This document shows positions 1-10,830 of a stretch of DNA of 64,000 bases, piece by piece; the stretch's first letter is position 1, and every line of letters begins with the position of its first letter. This DNA comes from Rhabdornis inornatus (Eukaryota > Chordata > Aves > Passeriformes > Rhabdornithidae). The notes beneath the pieces were generated by a model. It was not told where the DNA came from. It saw nothing but the letters and a program-made list of their open reading frames with translations, and searched no databases. The DNA lies in contig VWZS01001918.1 of the NCBI GenBank assembly GCA_013397075.1, positions 520,042 through 584,041 of the forward strand. The letters run 5' to 3'. The position numbers and the translations under genes were made by a program.

Positions 1-642
1 CTTCAGAAAGCCTTGGGCTGAATCCTGTCAGAAGGAGGGAAGGAACATGAATGGCGGACTCTGGACTTCTCAGCTTTTGGACCTCTCTACTCATGGATAG
101 AGTGAGAACAACATGTACAGTAACAAAAAAAGATAAAGTAATCTTTAACATCAGTTCCAGTTTAATCAAACCAGCTCATTATGTCCATCTCATGCCTTTC
201 CCTTTCTAATTCACCGTGCCTTCTGCAGAAAGGCACCATGTTGCTAGAGATTCACAGAATGGAGCTTCAGACTATCTAGATTTATCGGACTCCTGAAGAG
301 GTCTTGTCCTTTTAAGTTCTGAGCACATTCATTGATATCTATTCTTTCCTAATACTCCAGCTACAGCAAGGCATCTACCTCTGAGTTGAAAGATCTCAAG
401 AGTGCCACAACACTCTTCCTTCTGGCCTACTTTAATACTTAATTCTCTCTCACACATGGAATTTGCCTGATTCAAGTTGCGGGCAATTGATTCTTGTACC
501 AATTAAGCTCTTAAAAATATTTTCCTTCTACTTCATGAAGATACAATAACCTAATCAAGCCATCTCCCAAATAATTTTTGACTGAGATTTTTACTGAAAT
601 ATCTTCCATTATTTCTGTGTCCCTTTTGTTTTTTGACAGTCT
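1..642. other. Unique AT-rich DNA, no gene seen
   Basis: No reading frame of note, no repeat family I recognise and no RNA gene. It ends where the CR1 tail begins. Only general AT-rich intergenic or intronic texture can be described. Confidence 0.6.
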
Positions 643-916
643 GTCACAGAATTACAGCATGGTTGAGGTTGGAAGTGACCTCTGGAAGTCATCTAGTCTA
701 AATTCCCTGCTCAAACAGGGCCACCTACAGCTAGTTACCCAGGACCATATCCAGACAGCATTTGAGTATCTCCAAGGACGGAGACAGCACAACATCTCTG
801 GGCAGCCCATGCAAGTAGTTGATCACCCCCACAGTAATAAAGGCTTTTCCATAAGTGCAGACATCATCTCCTCTGTTTCAGTTTGTGTCCATTGCCTTTT
901 CTTCTTTCCCTAGGAC
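643..916 (-). mobile_element. CR1 LINE 3' fragment (truncated)
   Basis: On the plus strand it begins with the hallmark reversed CR1 3' end (a CACAGAAT-type terminus followed by GGTTGAGGTTGGAAGTGACC). It continues through the characteristic stretch around 'CAAACAGGGCCACCTA' and 'CTCCAAGGACGGAGAC' into the CR1 3' UTR near 'TTTGTGTCCATTGCC'. The element therefore lies on the minus strand and is heavily 5'-truncated, as is usual for CR1. Only 3' untranslated sequence is present, with no reverse-transcriptase ORF. Point differences from the remembered family pattern and the decayed terminal repeat indicate an old copy. The left edge is fairly sure; the right edge is uncertain by about 15 bases. 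Confidence 0.9.
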
Positions 917-985
917 AGCTTTTACAGGCCCCATTACAGATAGAAGCTATATGTCTATTTATAATACCACCCCACACAATTCACT

Positions 986-1438
986 TGTTTTCAGCCAAGA
1001 GAGAGTTAATTTTTTTGCCATAGAGGGGGTGGAACCTAGAGATGGGTGGGCTTGTCTAGGTTATTATCCAATACTGCTCAAATCATCACCAGGGGTAGAA
1101 GCAAGTGACTCTCCCTTCCAGGAAGAAGGGTGTGGGGAAAAAAGTGTGTCAGGAGAAGTAAACCTATCTGCCATTGCTCATTGCTGCCCAGGGACCCTTG
1201 GTGAGCATTTTGCATGTAAATCACCCTCTCTTTTTGTACACTTTTGTTATTAATATTGTTTCTGTTACTGTTCATTTTTCTTATTTTATTACTGTTTCCA
1301 ATTAATTTTTTTTATCTCAACCTGTGAGCTCTGCTTGATCACCCTCCTCTCTCACCAGAAGGGGAGGGGAGTGGCTCATGGTTTTCTTTTTAGTGGGTGT
1401 ACTAAGCTGGGGAAAACCATTCCTAAAGCATGACAACA
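986..1438 (+). mobile_element. ERVL-type solo LTR, degraded
   Basis: The sequence matches the general pattern of avian ERVL LTRs. It starts TGTT, has a U3-like 'AGAGTTAATTTTTTTGCC' block, a T-rich middle, a 'TTTATCTCAACCTGTGAG' segment, a run of Gs ('AGAAGGGGAGGGGAGTGG') and a 'CTGGGGAAAACC' tail ending GACAACA. The ends form a short inverted TGTT...AACA, as expected for an LTR. No internal retroviral sequence or primer-binding site follows, so this is a solo LTR. I found no matching target duplication at the flanks (TCACT against ATACA), so the exact ends may be slightly off or the insertion is old. No clear AATAAA is retained. Family assignment is by recall of the repeat, not by a search. 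Confidence 0.72.
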
Positions 1439-1439
1439 A

Positions 1440-3963
1440 TACATAACGGGGAAAAAAAAATCACAAAAAATCCAACTCTACATTTGTTCAGTACTCTCTG
1501 GTATCTACAGCATGAGGTCATCCTAAATGGCCCTGTTTGCATATCTGGTACTGGGAGCTTATCTTCATTTAGTAATTTGTTGTAGTGCCCTAAATATATT
1601 TTTTTCCATTTTCACCTCCGAAAACTCCTGGAGGAAACAAGCACTCCTCCTCTTGTGTTTTTTGTGCTTTTTTGTAGGTCAATAGGTTGGAAAACTATTG
1701 GTAACACGAAAATTTGCTGCTTCTTTTTCTTGTCAAATGAAAACATTTCATCCACATTCCTGATTTACTGGTAATTTGATCTCCTATTATTCAGACTATG
1801 CTTAAGAAAACCTATGCTTGGGTGTAGGAAATATGCTAATGGTTCCTTCAAAGAGCATGTACAGCTCTTTCAGTAATGGTCACCAAGTTTACAGAAATGT
1901 CTCCTATTGCAGTGAACTGGTCATATGCCAAGCATGATATTCTTGGAATTGCTTCTACTCTGTCATCACAGCCTAACTTATTGAGCTGGGACGTGCTAAG
2001 ATTGTGAATGGGCTTGAGTTTTCTGCCTCCAGTGAGTAACACAGCCTGGGCAATTCTTATGATAGGCAGGTTTGGTTCAGGTCAAACTTATGCTAACTTT
2101 ACAGTATATATAAAGATGCAGTGCTGCAGACTGGTAAAATAACATGCATTTTGAAGTCTTAAAGGGGTTCCCAAATGATACAGTTTTCTTTCAGGAAGAA
2201 GTTAGATCCCAGAGGATTTGAGTGCTCAGAACATCAAAACTCGATTTGTTTTTCTATGTATCAATACACGACCAATGTAAAACCTACCCCCAGTGAGCGA
2301 AACTGCTAGACAGCCAGAAATTCAAGGTCAGGGTGTACCTCAAATACACAATGTAGTTTTATTAAAATAGTTCTAGTACTTTGGCTTTTGTGTATTTTGC
2401 TTATTTACTTGATACTGCATTAATAAGTTTGATGTTTATTTATACACTGGACATGAGCATACAGGCAGAAAAAAACCCCCAAACCCTATGCACTAAATCC
2501 ACTGGATTTAAAGTAAGGAAAATAATCCAAAGTAAGAGCATCAGCTAATGCTTTCACTTCAGGCTTAGATCATACTCTTGTATTTGACATTACAGAAGTT
2601 TGAGATTGATGTTACGTGCCACGTGGGCTACAATAAATGCAATGGAGAGAGATAAGGATGGCAGTCTCAGCTAGATATTTCCATTATTTTGTGGATTAGA
2701 AATGGGCAGACCTCTAAATGCCTGATTTTTGTTGCAACAAAAGACCAAAGTACTGACTATATGTATATATACACACATATACACTATTTCTCACATCTTT
2801 GTGTTAGCAGTTACAAAGATTTGTTTGATAAAGTGTGGCCTACTAGAAACTAGAATCCACAAGCTTACTTTGACCATATTGAAATATTTTGACCGAAAAT
2901 ATTTGAAAATGACTGTCCATATTTGAGAAGATTTATGGCTTTGAAAATTTTGCTTTTAATGATGTTTTCACAGCTGCAAGTTTTCTGTTGTGGGTTTTGG
3001 TTTTATTTTTATTTGCTGTTGGCTTGTTCTGATTTTTTCCCCCCCTTGGCTTTCATTTAATTTGGATAAAATAACTTTTTCTCTAATTCATGGAGTCTGT
3101 TGTAATCTGCTAGTCACAAATGCAACAAAATTCTCTAGACTGACAATTTTGTTGGGACCCAATGACTTACAGTATTCTGCATCAAAACATGTTACTAAGC
3201 TCCATTGTGATAATTAGTGGTACGACAGTGTTTCTTCACAAGCAGCTAATGGTATGTGTGTATTTGAAATAAAAGGATTTAACTTTGTTTTTGATGTGGA
3301 CCCTGGCCTTTAGGCACTACTAGAACTCCAATCTGTAATTGTTCTGAACATAACTTAGTTATTATTATGTTTTGTACATAAACAGTACATCAGAAATCTA
3401 CATAAGCATTTAAGCCCTGAACTTCTGTTAATACTGATGAAAATAAGGCTACTAAAAAGACTTTGTGGTGCTGCCCTTATGGAATCATGGTAAGAATCCC
3501 CAGGCAAAGAGCAGTTGCCCTGGAGACATACTTAAAACCTTATATCATGTATCAATCCAACTGCAAATAATCTGTCTTCACATGTCGGTTATTAATTCAC
3601 ATTTTTAAAAAATAATCAGAGAAGAAAAGCAGTCTGGAGAAATGTCTTTCATAAAAAAAATTAGCTGTATTTTATTTATTCCCAAGGTGGTCATATTAAT
3701 AGGTGGTAGTCCAGGAAGTCTGAGGATGTTTTTAGAAAGCTTATCAAACAAGAGCTGTTATGAATTTAATCCATACATCACACAAGCCTTGAGAGAAATC
3801 CACTAGTGCTAGTGGAGAGTGAATAATTAACAGTTTTGATGTGCAACTGAATGATACTACCTCTTCTAGTCAGTCTGTGCTGGGTGAAGCTGTTGCAGCA
3901 AACTGATTGACAATATATAGTGAATGCTGCAATGCCACATTCAGATCCTGGTGACAGGGCCAT
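1440..3963. other. Unique AT-rich DNA, no gene seen
   Basis: No coding potential or recognised repeat, apart from a small AT/AC microsatellite at 2759-2784. Several A or T runs occur (for example 1450-1458 and 3650-3660). Short open frames here have no recognisable domains and the composition of random AT-rich DNA. Confidence 0.55.
2759..2784. repeat. AT/AC dinucleotide microsatellite
   Basis: Alternating purine-pyrimidine tract of mixed TA and CA steps. Imperfect, about 26 bases. Confidence 0.8.
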
Positions 3964-4000
3964 GAAGCCAAGAAGCCAAGAAGCCAAGAAACCAAGAAGC
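3964..4000. repeat. 8-bp minisatellite (GAAGCCAA)n
   Basis: Four full units of GAAGCCAA (3964-3971, 3972-3979, 3980-3987, and 3988-3995 with one change, GAAACCAA) plus a partial fifth unit. Read on the opposite strand it produces a repetitive hydrophobic peptide frame, which is an artefact of the repeat and not a gene. Confidence 0.95.
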
Positions 4001-5265
4001 TGCTGGTAAAGGGGAATGGTAAGAGAGAAGGGAAGACTGACACACTTCCCAGAAGACTGCATAGTGGTGTCATCCCTACTGATTCACATAGACTTATTAG
4101 ATCCTCACAACTGGACAGGACTTTGCCAATTCATGACATGTCTTTCATCTCAAAGAACAGTCCTTGAAAGTCTTGAGAATGTTAATTCATAAGCTTCTTG
4201 CTTTTCAATGGTAGGCTTGTATTTTCATAAAAATCTAAAAAGCATGTAGGAGACAAAACCCCTGAGAAAAGGCTAAAACACTCTGCATTATAAACACCAT
4301 CCTCATCATGATTTCATTCTTACTGTCTGCATTGGGATCAACCATTAGTCTTCCATAGAAAATCCAAATTGTCTTTTCACTATTCTTGGTAAGGCATGGA
4401 AGAGGTAAGACTAATCTGATGAATCAGAGGGATTTAAATAAGATATGAAGCTGTCTTCTTCTATTTTAAAAGAATAAAAGTATCAGATTAAAAAGTTCTA
4501 AAAAATAACTGGTACTTGACAGAATCTTGTGAAGTAGTGTCTGTAAGATTTTTTTGCAGTCATAATGAAATTGTTGCAATCTCAAAATACCCATTTTCAG
4601 AACTTGGTCTTAAACACATTTTCCTGAGACTGAAAAAGGGGGAACATTAAAGTTAAAACATTATCTAGAACAATATTTTTTTCAAAGCATTTTTCTTCAT
4701 ACTTCTTATGACTTAGTTTTGCATAAGACATGTCTTCTGGATAAAAGAAGTAGAACACTCATTCATGCCATTTCATGTTCTTTTTGTTCTACAAATGATT
4801 TATATTGCATGCATATAATGCACAGCATATAGCATAGCCATAGTGTCCCATTACCTGTGCTGCCCAGGAGCACAGGCTTCACAACAAAATAGGGGTGGAA
4901 TGACTCAATGTGACAGCACAGATACCTTCCACAGCAAAGCACAGCAGGCTTTGCTTGACAGGGCACGTCACAAAGTGGGGTTTGCAGCAGCAGTTGTGAA
5001 GCACAGCGTACCTTAGGTGGTAGATCACTGCTGGCTGAACAGCACAGCCAGAGCATGAGAACAGAAGCTGTATTCACTGCATGTGGAAAAAAAGACTGCA
5101 TTGAGAATGTGGCAAGCTACTGCCTCTACTATAGAGCTTGGATGGTAAAGCCTGGACAGCTGTAGTTGTGCAGAGTAGCATGAAAATGACAGAATCCCAG
5201 CACTTCATGGTATACTTTGATGTACTGATGGTGTGACTACCCAGTAATGCTGCTCTTTTTCTTGC
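4001..5265. other. Unique DNA with a GC-richer, CACAG-rich patch
   Basis: 4001-4780 is plain AT-rich DNA. From about 4840 to 5265 the base composition shifts to a more GC-rich sequence with many CACAG, GCAG and GCACAG words. I cannot assign this patch to a repeat family. It has open frames on the minus strand (for example 4763-5101) with no recognisable protein. Confidence 0.5.
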
Positions 5266-5347
5266 CATAATGCAGCACCGACTGCATAATGCAGCAGGAC
5301 ATGGCAGTGACTGCGCTTCATGGCAGTGCAGACATTGCAGTGCACTG
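5266..5347. repeat. Imperfect 19-bp tandem repeat (minisatellite)
   Basis: CATAATGCAGCA occurs at 5266 and 5285 (19 apart), and CATGGCAGTG at 5300 and 5319 (again 19 apart). The intervening sequence (GACTG and similar) is related, so the block reads as about four diverged units, one of them shortened to about 15 bases. Confidence 0.7.
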
Positions 5348-5725
5348 ATTCTTTTTGGTTTGCTCTGCTTTCTGTAAACTGATTATCACTTCTCTTTCAA
5401 GAATTTTCTCAATTTGCAACTTGCTTCACTGATTTCACTTAGCCAGGATGCATCCTTTATAGATAGAAAAACAAAAGGGAAATGTTCTTATTTAGAAAGA
5501 GAAGCCTGTAGCTAGCATGCTGAAGAGTGATTCCATATTAATTTCATAACCTCATCACTTGCTCTCCAAATAGCACTGCTGCATCCCATTCACAAAAGAA
5601 GAACAGAAAGAGCCTTCTGTTTTATTTCCCTAACCTGTTATTTGAAGACCCGTGCCACTGTATTCAGAAGTTTTACTTGTAGATTTTGGGTTCGCTTTTG
5701 TTGTTTTCAACAATTGCTCCTCTTT

Positions 5726-5776
5726 GGTTTGGTTTGTTTTTGTGGGGTTTTGTGGTTTTTTGTTCTTTTTCTCTCT
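5726..5776. repeat. GT/T-rich low-complexity tract
   Basis: Long series of GGTTT, GTTTTT and GGGGTTTT words with almost no A or C. Low-complexity sequence without a fixed unit. Confidence 0.7.
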
Positions 5777-5883
5777 AAGACAGAAGAGCAATTTGGTGGT
5801 ATTTATCAGAAATTGCACTGAAAGCCTCAGTGTCCCCAGGCTGCCCCAGAGACAACTTAATGCAAAGGAGAAAAGTTGAATGA

Positions 5884-5943
5884 TTTTTTTAGTATAAACT
5901 ATTTTTTTAGTATAAACTAGATCTTTTTAGTATAAACTAGATG
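5884..5943. repeat. About 20-bp tandem repeat, three copies
   Basis: The motif (T)nAGTATAAACTA occurs three times in succession. The second and third copies are followed by GAT, and T-run length varies between copies. A decayed relative of the unit (AGTTTAAATTAGAT) follows at about 5950. Confidence 0.9.
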
Positions 5944-8900
5944 ATCACCAGTTTAAATTAGATGCACAATAGGAAAACACAATGAAGTATAGTAATATGA
6001 TAAATAAGTAAACCACTTCTGTATTAATCTTGCTATTTACAAATACTTCAAATAAAATCTTTATTTAATTCCTGTGCATAGGTGAATACCATCTTATTAT
6101 CAGTGCAAAATGAGTGTTCTGGAAGAAAAAAACAAAAAACCCACAGAATTTAATTGCTATGGGTTTGCAATCTAAGATTTCCATGAGCACCATGTGACTC
6201 AGAGATATAAAATTGCACATTTGCAGTTTTCCTCTTATATCCAGTGCCTTCGGACAACTATCAGTCAAATGGCAGGATACAGTCTTAGTCCTCCACACTT
6301 GTAGAAGGCTTAATGTCACCTTGAGTGCCGTGACCACAACAATGAGAAAGCTACCAATGCTTGTACTGAACATTACGTTATGTATTTCATGGATGAAAGG
6401 ACCAAGTACCACTTGCAGTCTAGAGCTGGTTTTTTTCGTTAATCATAGTACATACAGCAATTCATCATAGGACAAAACACTGCTGATTTTTATTCTTGTA
6501 ACTCTCTTAACCAGAAGTATACCTTGTCCCCATTCCACAGATAGAAAACTTGAACAACTGAAGTACTTGCCTTTGGAAGTCTGAATCAGAGCTGGGAAAT
6601 AGATATAGTCACTCCCAAATTGGGGCTTGAGCATTCAGAAGGCACTTTGGTATACATTAGGACCACTTTCATCGTGAAAACTTTTTCTGCTAAACGTGAT
6701 CTATTGGTGTGGACTTGCATTTTATTCCAGGACTTGCTATAGTTCCTGGTGCCTACACAGAATAAAAATGGCAAAGTTGCAATGTCCCTCATGTCTCAGA
6801 GATAGACTGTATGACATGAGGTAGGTAACGCAGTTTCTACTGTATGTTAAAGAAAATACTCATAAAGTTTTTGGTAGACTATCTCTAAACTGGAAAAGCC
6901 TAGGTGATGAATAGAGATACAGCTCAAAGGACAACATAGTAATTATCATTCAAGCTCTTAATATTTTTCACCTTAATAAAGAACATGCTTTTCTAGTATT
7001 ATCAGTATATAATTTTAATAAGTAGAGCTATATTTTCAAAGTTTGTGGGAAAAAATCCCCTATTAAGCATTTGTTCAGATACAGAGTATAAACCACAGGA
7101 TGTGCTTTTCCTCTTTTCAGAATCTGTAGGCAACTGGTTAAAAAAATTTGCTACTTAATAAGTACAAACCAAACCACCTGTGCATGAGATATGCTGAAAA
7201 CAAATGAATTAATTTTACTACAAGCAAATGAATAACTGTAGTTCTGAGCAAAATCTGTTTTGGTCAGAATAATTCCACTGCTCTATGCTTGCCAATGTTG
7301 CTGCCACGCACTTGGGTTCCCTGGAATGAGGCCATCAATTTCAGCAGTGTAGAATGAAAAGCTGAAGCAAGAAGTGTAAATAAGCATACTGTGCTTTTGA
7401 AGAGGTGATCCAAAAAGCCTGGGAAATGGAAAATAGTTGTTATTATGTACTTGTTGTAGATAAAGCAATATATGTTACAATGTCCTAGAGAGTTAACCCA
7501 TGTGTGAAACCAGGAAGGGAAACTGCTTTCAGATAAAAGGTCCTTTTCTAAGCTTTGTGAAGTTCTACCCCTGCATTTTTATATGTTCCTGTGTTTATCC
7601 ATATAAGTAACCAGTAGGAATGACTTTTGAGTGATGTGGAACCATCCTTGCGCAGCTACAAATTCAGGTCCTCTGGCTTTGATCCTGGAAGTTGACATAA
7701 AGTAATGGTGGTCTATACATTGGAAAAGCAATAATAGGTGGAACAAAGTTCTCCCGAGACATAAGAATTCACTTTTATTGACTAAATCTACTACTTTCAA
7801 TAGGGCAAGTCTATTGTGGAAGGTGATGGGATTCAAAAAAATAGATACTGGTAATGAAACTGCATATTAATTTGGATGACAGCATCATGCAATGGAATAG
7901 AAAGAAAATAATGTGAAATAACAGGAAGTATTTTGCTTATGCACTTCAAGCCAGATATTTCCACTGGCTTATCCATTATCAGATTCATTATTGTATTTAT
8001 TTTGCATCGATTATTCATTATGATTGACTATGGATGTATTCCTGTTTAGATTTTATGAATGGTTAATCTCCTACAATCCTCTCTTATCCATATTTTTTCT
8101 TTCTGGACCATAATGATAATACTCATTCTGAAACAAGAAATAGGTATAGGACTTGAACTTTAGAATGCATCAAGAAAATAAAATGTCTTTGGATGAAACG
8201 ATACAAATAAATGTATCTCATTTATTGGAAAGTGGTCTGTGCACTTCTACCAAAAGTAAATTTTTGGTATTTCAGACCAAAATAATAATCTCAACAGCTG
8301 TGGTGTGAGAGTGATTAAGTTCATTTTTATACTTGTGGCATTTTTCATATCTAGAGTTGAATCACAGAAATGATAACTAGAGAACATTAGAATTAAAAGA
8401 AACCCTAATAAGGCTAAGATGGAAATGACAGGGATGAAGGGCTCAGATAAAAAAAGTAAACATTTATACATCTGTTTCCCACAGGCTGACAAAAGTCACT
8501 CTGATGTTGGATTGGTGCTCTATCTTTCAGACATCTATCAAATATATGAAACCGGAATCACCAGTATACTAGCCATCATTTCGGAACGGAAGAAGTTACG
8601 CTATTAAAAAAAAACCAACAAAACAAACCAAGGGGAAAGTGAGTCAGATAATAAATAAATTATTTCAGATTGCTCTCAAAACAGCCTTTCATAGCACCAT
8701 TGGCAAGAAGCAATTTAACTTAGGTCATTAAACAACACGTAACTTAGAGCACTTCAAGAATCTTCAGTACTCAAGAATCTCATCTAAAATAATAGATTTA
8801 CAATCAGTTTATGACCTTCCCAGCTTTCACGTCCTCTGTTTGTCTTGCTTGTGTTCTGTTAAACAAGAAAAGTGTTGTGACCCATAATTGCAGGCAGATT

Positions 8901-10199
8901 CACAGCAGGTTTTGAGGAGCTTTTTTTGCCACGGTGTCCGAGCTGTCTCCATCTGCTGCTGTCTTGTGTGTTCCCCACAGGGGGACCTGGCTAATTTTTC
9001 AGTCAATTAGCAGAAGGGTTGCTTTTGTTCTCCAAGTGCACCCCCCTGGGCTCCTCTTACACCCTGGACACACTATTCAGATGTTGAGAATTTTCAAAAA
9101 GCATATCATGTTATTTTTTTTCTACTGACCTTTGTGACATTGTTGAGCAAATGCTGTCTCTTGTAATCATAGATACTTACATTAAACTGTGTATACTAAC
9201 TTCGGAATGGTTTTAATATGAATATTAATATATTTGTAGTAATGGCTTTTCTTAAATGATCTCTGAAATCTTGTATCAAAGCCCAGTCATACCTTTTAAT
9301 TCAGAAAGAACCAGTTGTCATACTAATATCTGCATCATGATCATAATTTACTGTCTAATTTACTCTTTTAATTGAAAGAAAAAGTTCCTTAGCAATTGCT
9401 TCTGCTACTTACCTTCTACCAAGGAACATTTAAATGTTGAACAGAAACTTCAGGTTATGAACACAACTCCAGTTTCAGTGAAAAGTACTTACATATCACA
9501 TGAAAAAAAGAGCTTGAAAGAGTAGGTTTAATTTGGCACATGTATGTTTATACCTTTGCATAACTAGCAGAGGGGTAATGCAAACATTATGTAGTGGTTG
9601 GATAATAACTTGATATTCAGGCTTCTTGTGTATTCTTTGTGTTGCTTTCTATGAATTTTAATCAGGATTTGGCTAATATGCACTCCTCGCAAAACAGAAA
9701 ATGCTGTTATTTCTGTATAACAAAATATTACTAGATTTCTGGAAAAAAGTCAGTGTTTTCTTCTGAAAGAATATAGTTGAGCTAACAGAAAGCAATATGC
9801 TTTAAACCCCCAATTTATGCACATTCCATTTGGAATGCTATCTTGCCGAGGTGTCCCTGAGCCTAATCGGCTTCAAGAAATTCCTAACATCAGTTTACAG
9901 TTTACATATGATATTCTCCATGTGCTGTAGCTACCATTGTATACTGTGGGTGAATATAGAATCCTTCTCTTTAATTTTACTGTCACAGCTTTTATTTGTG
10001 ATTTCTTCCTTGGATGCAAATGCAGATCAGTGAGGGTATTTTTTTCTCCTTAGCTCCGTGATCACACTGCTACTTTTTACAGCAGGAATCAAGTGAGTTA
10101 GTTTCTCTGTAACCTTTCATCTGCCCAGCCTCTCGGCTATATCTTTCTATAGTTAATAAATATACTTTTTCTCAGTGTTAAGCAATAAAATATTCACTG
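5944..10199. other. Unique AT-rich DNA, no gene seen
   Basis: About 4.2 kb with no recognised mobile element and no coding exon. Short open frames on both strands (up to 115 codons, 6065-6412 minus) lack domains, low-bias composition or conserved motifs. An A-rich stretch lies at 8605-8630. A slightly more complex, possibly constrained segment lies around 8860-9080. Confidence 0.5.
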
Positions 10200-10830
10200 G
10201 GTCTGAGCTGGGGTTAACAGATTTCTGAAAATTTTATTGCGTGACAGCCTGTCCTGAATAATCCCCTCAGCTGTCTCATGTTCTGGGGCAGAAATGATCT
10301 TATGTGTCACTCTAATAGTCTAGAATTACACTTGTATCACTGTCACCAGCATATGGGGCTGTGTATACCCCTAGGCCCAGCTCCCTCTCTTTCACGGCAT
10401 TTAAAATGATAACATTTGGCAAAGCCAGTTTTGACAGAGAGCGAACTCTCCTTTCCGCGCCGGTGACAAAGCCAGCCACCGGAGGCCTGACACCGAGCAG
10501 CCAGTCATCATGCTCTTTGCTGGGTAATGATCGTGGGCTTCCCTCCTCTTCACAACCACCTCGCTGCAAGGGGAGGCTGCAGTGCAGGTCTTCACTTAAT
10601 TATACAGTCTTCCTCTTAAGTGCTTTATTCATGTGAGGCCTTCAGCTGCTCAGACGTTATCCTAGCTTTTCTTTTTTTTTCCGTGCTGCCAAAATGTGCT
10701 GATTGCTGGGCAGGCAATGGGAGAAGGAAGGACTTTGGGAAAATAACAGGCAGGAAAACAAAACGGCTTGAGTTTGCTCACAAAAAAAAATTTTGGAACT
10801 GCACTTTTTATTATCGTGGTAAGTCTGTGA
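10200..10830. promoter_or_regulatory. Candidate conserved non-coding element
   Basis: This block differs from its surroundings. It is high-complexity, nearly free of long homopolymers over 10200-10665, and keeps several CpGs (10440-10500, including CCGCGCCGGTG) in otherwise CpG-poor DNA. An inverted CCGGTG...CACCGG pair sits at 10460-10482. A homeodomain-type TTAATTATA is near 10597 and an AT-rich TTTTATTGCG near 10230. No frame across it looks like a protein. This texture is typical of vertebrate developmental enhancers, but conservation itself cannot be seen from one sequence. Confidence 0.4.
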
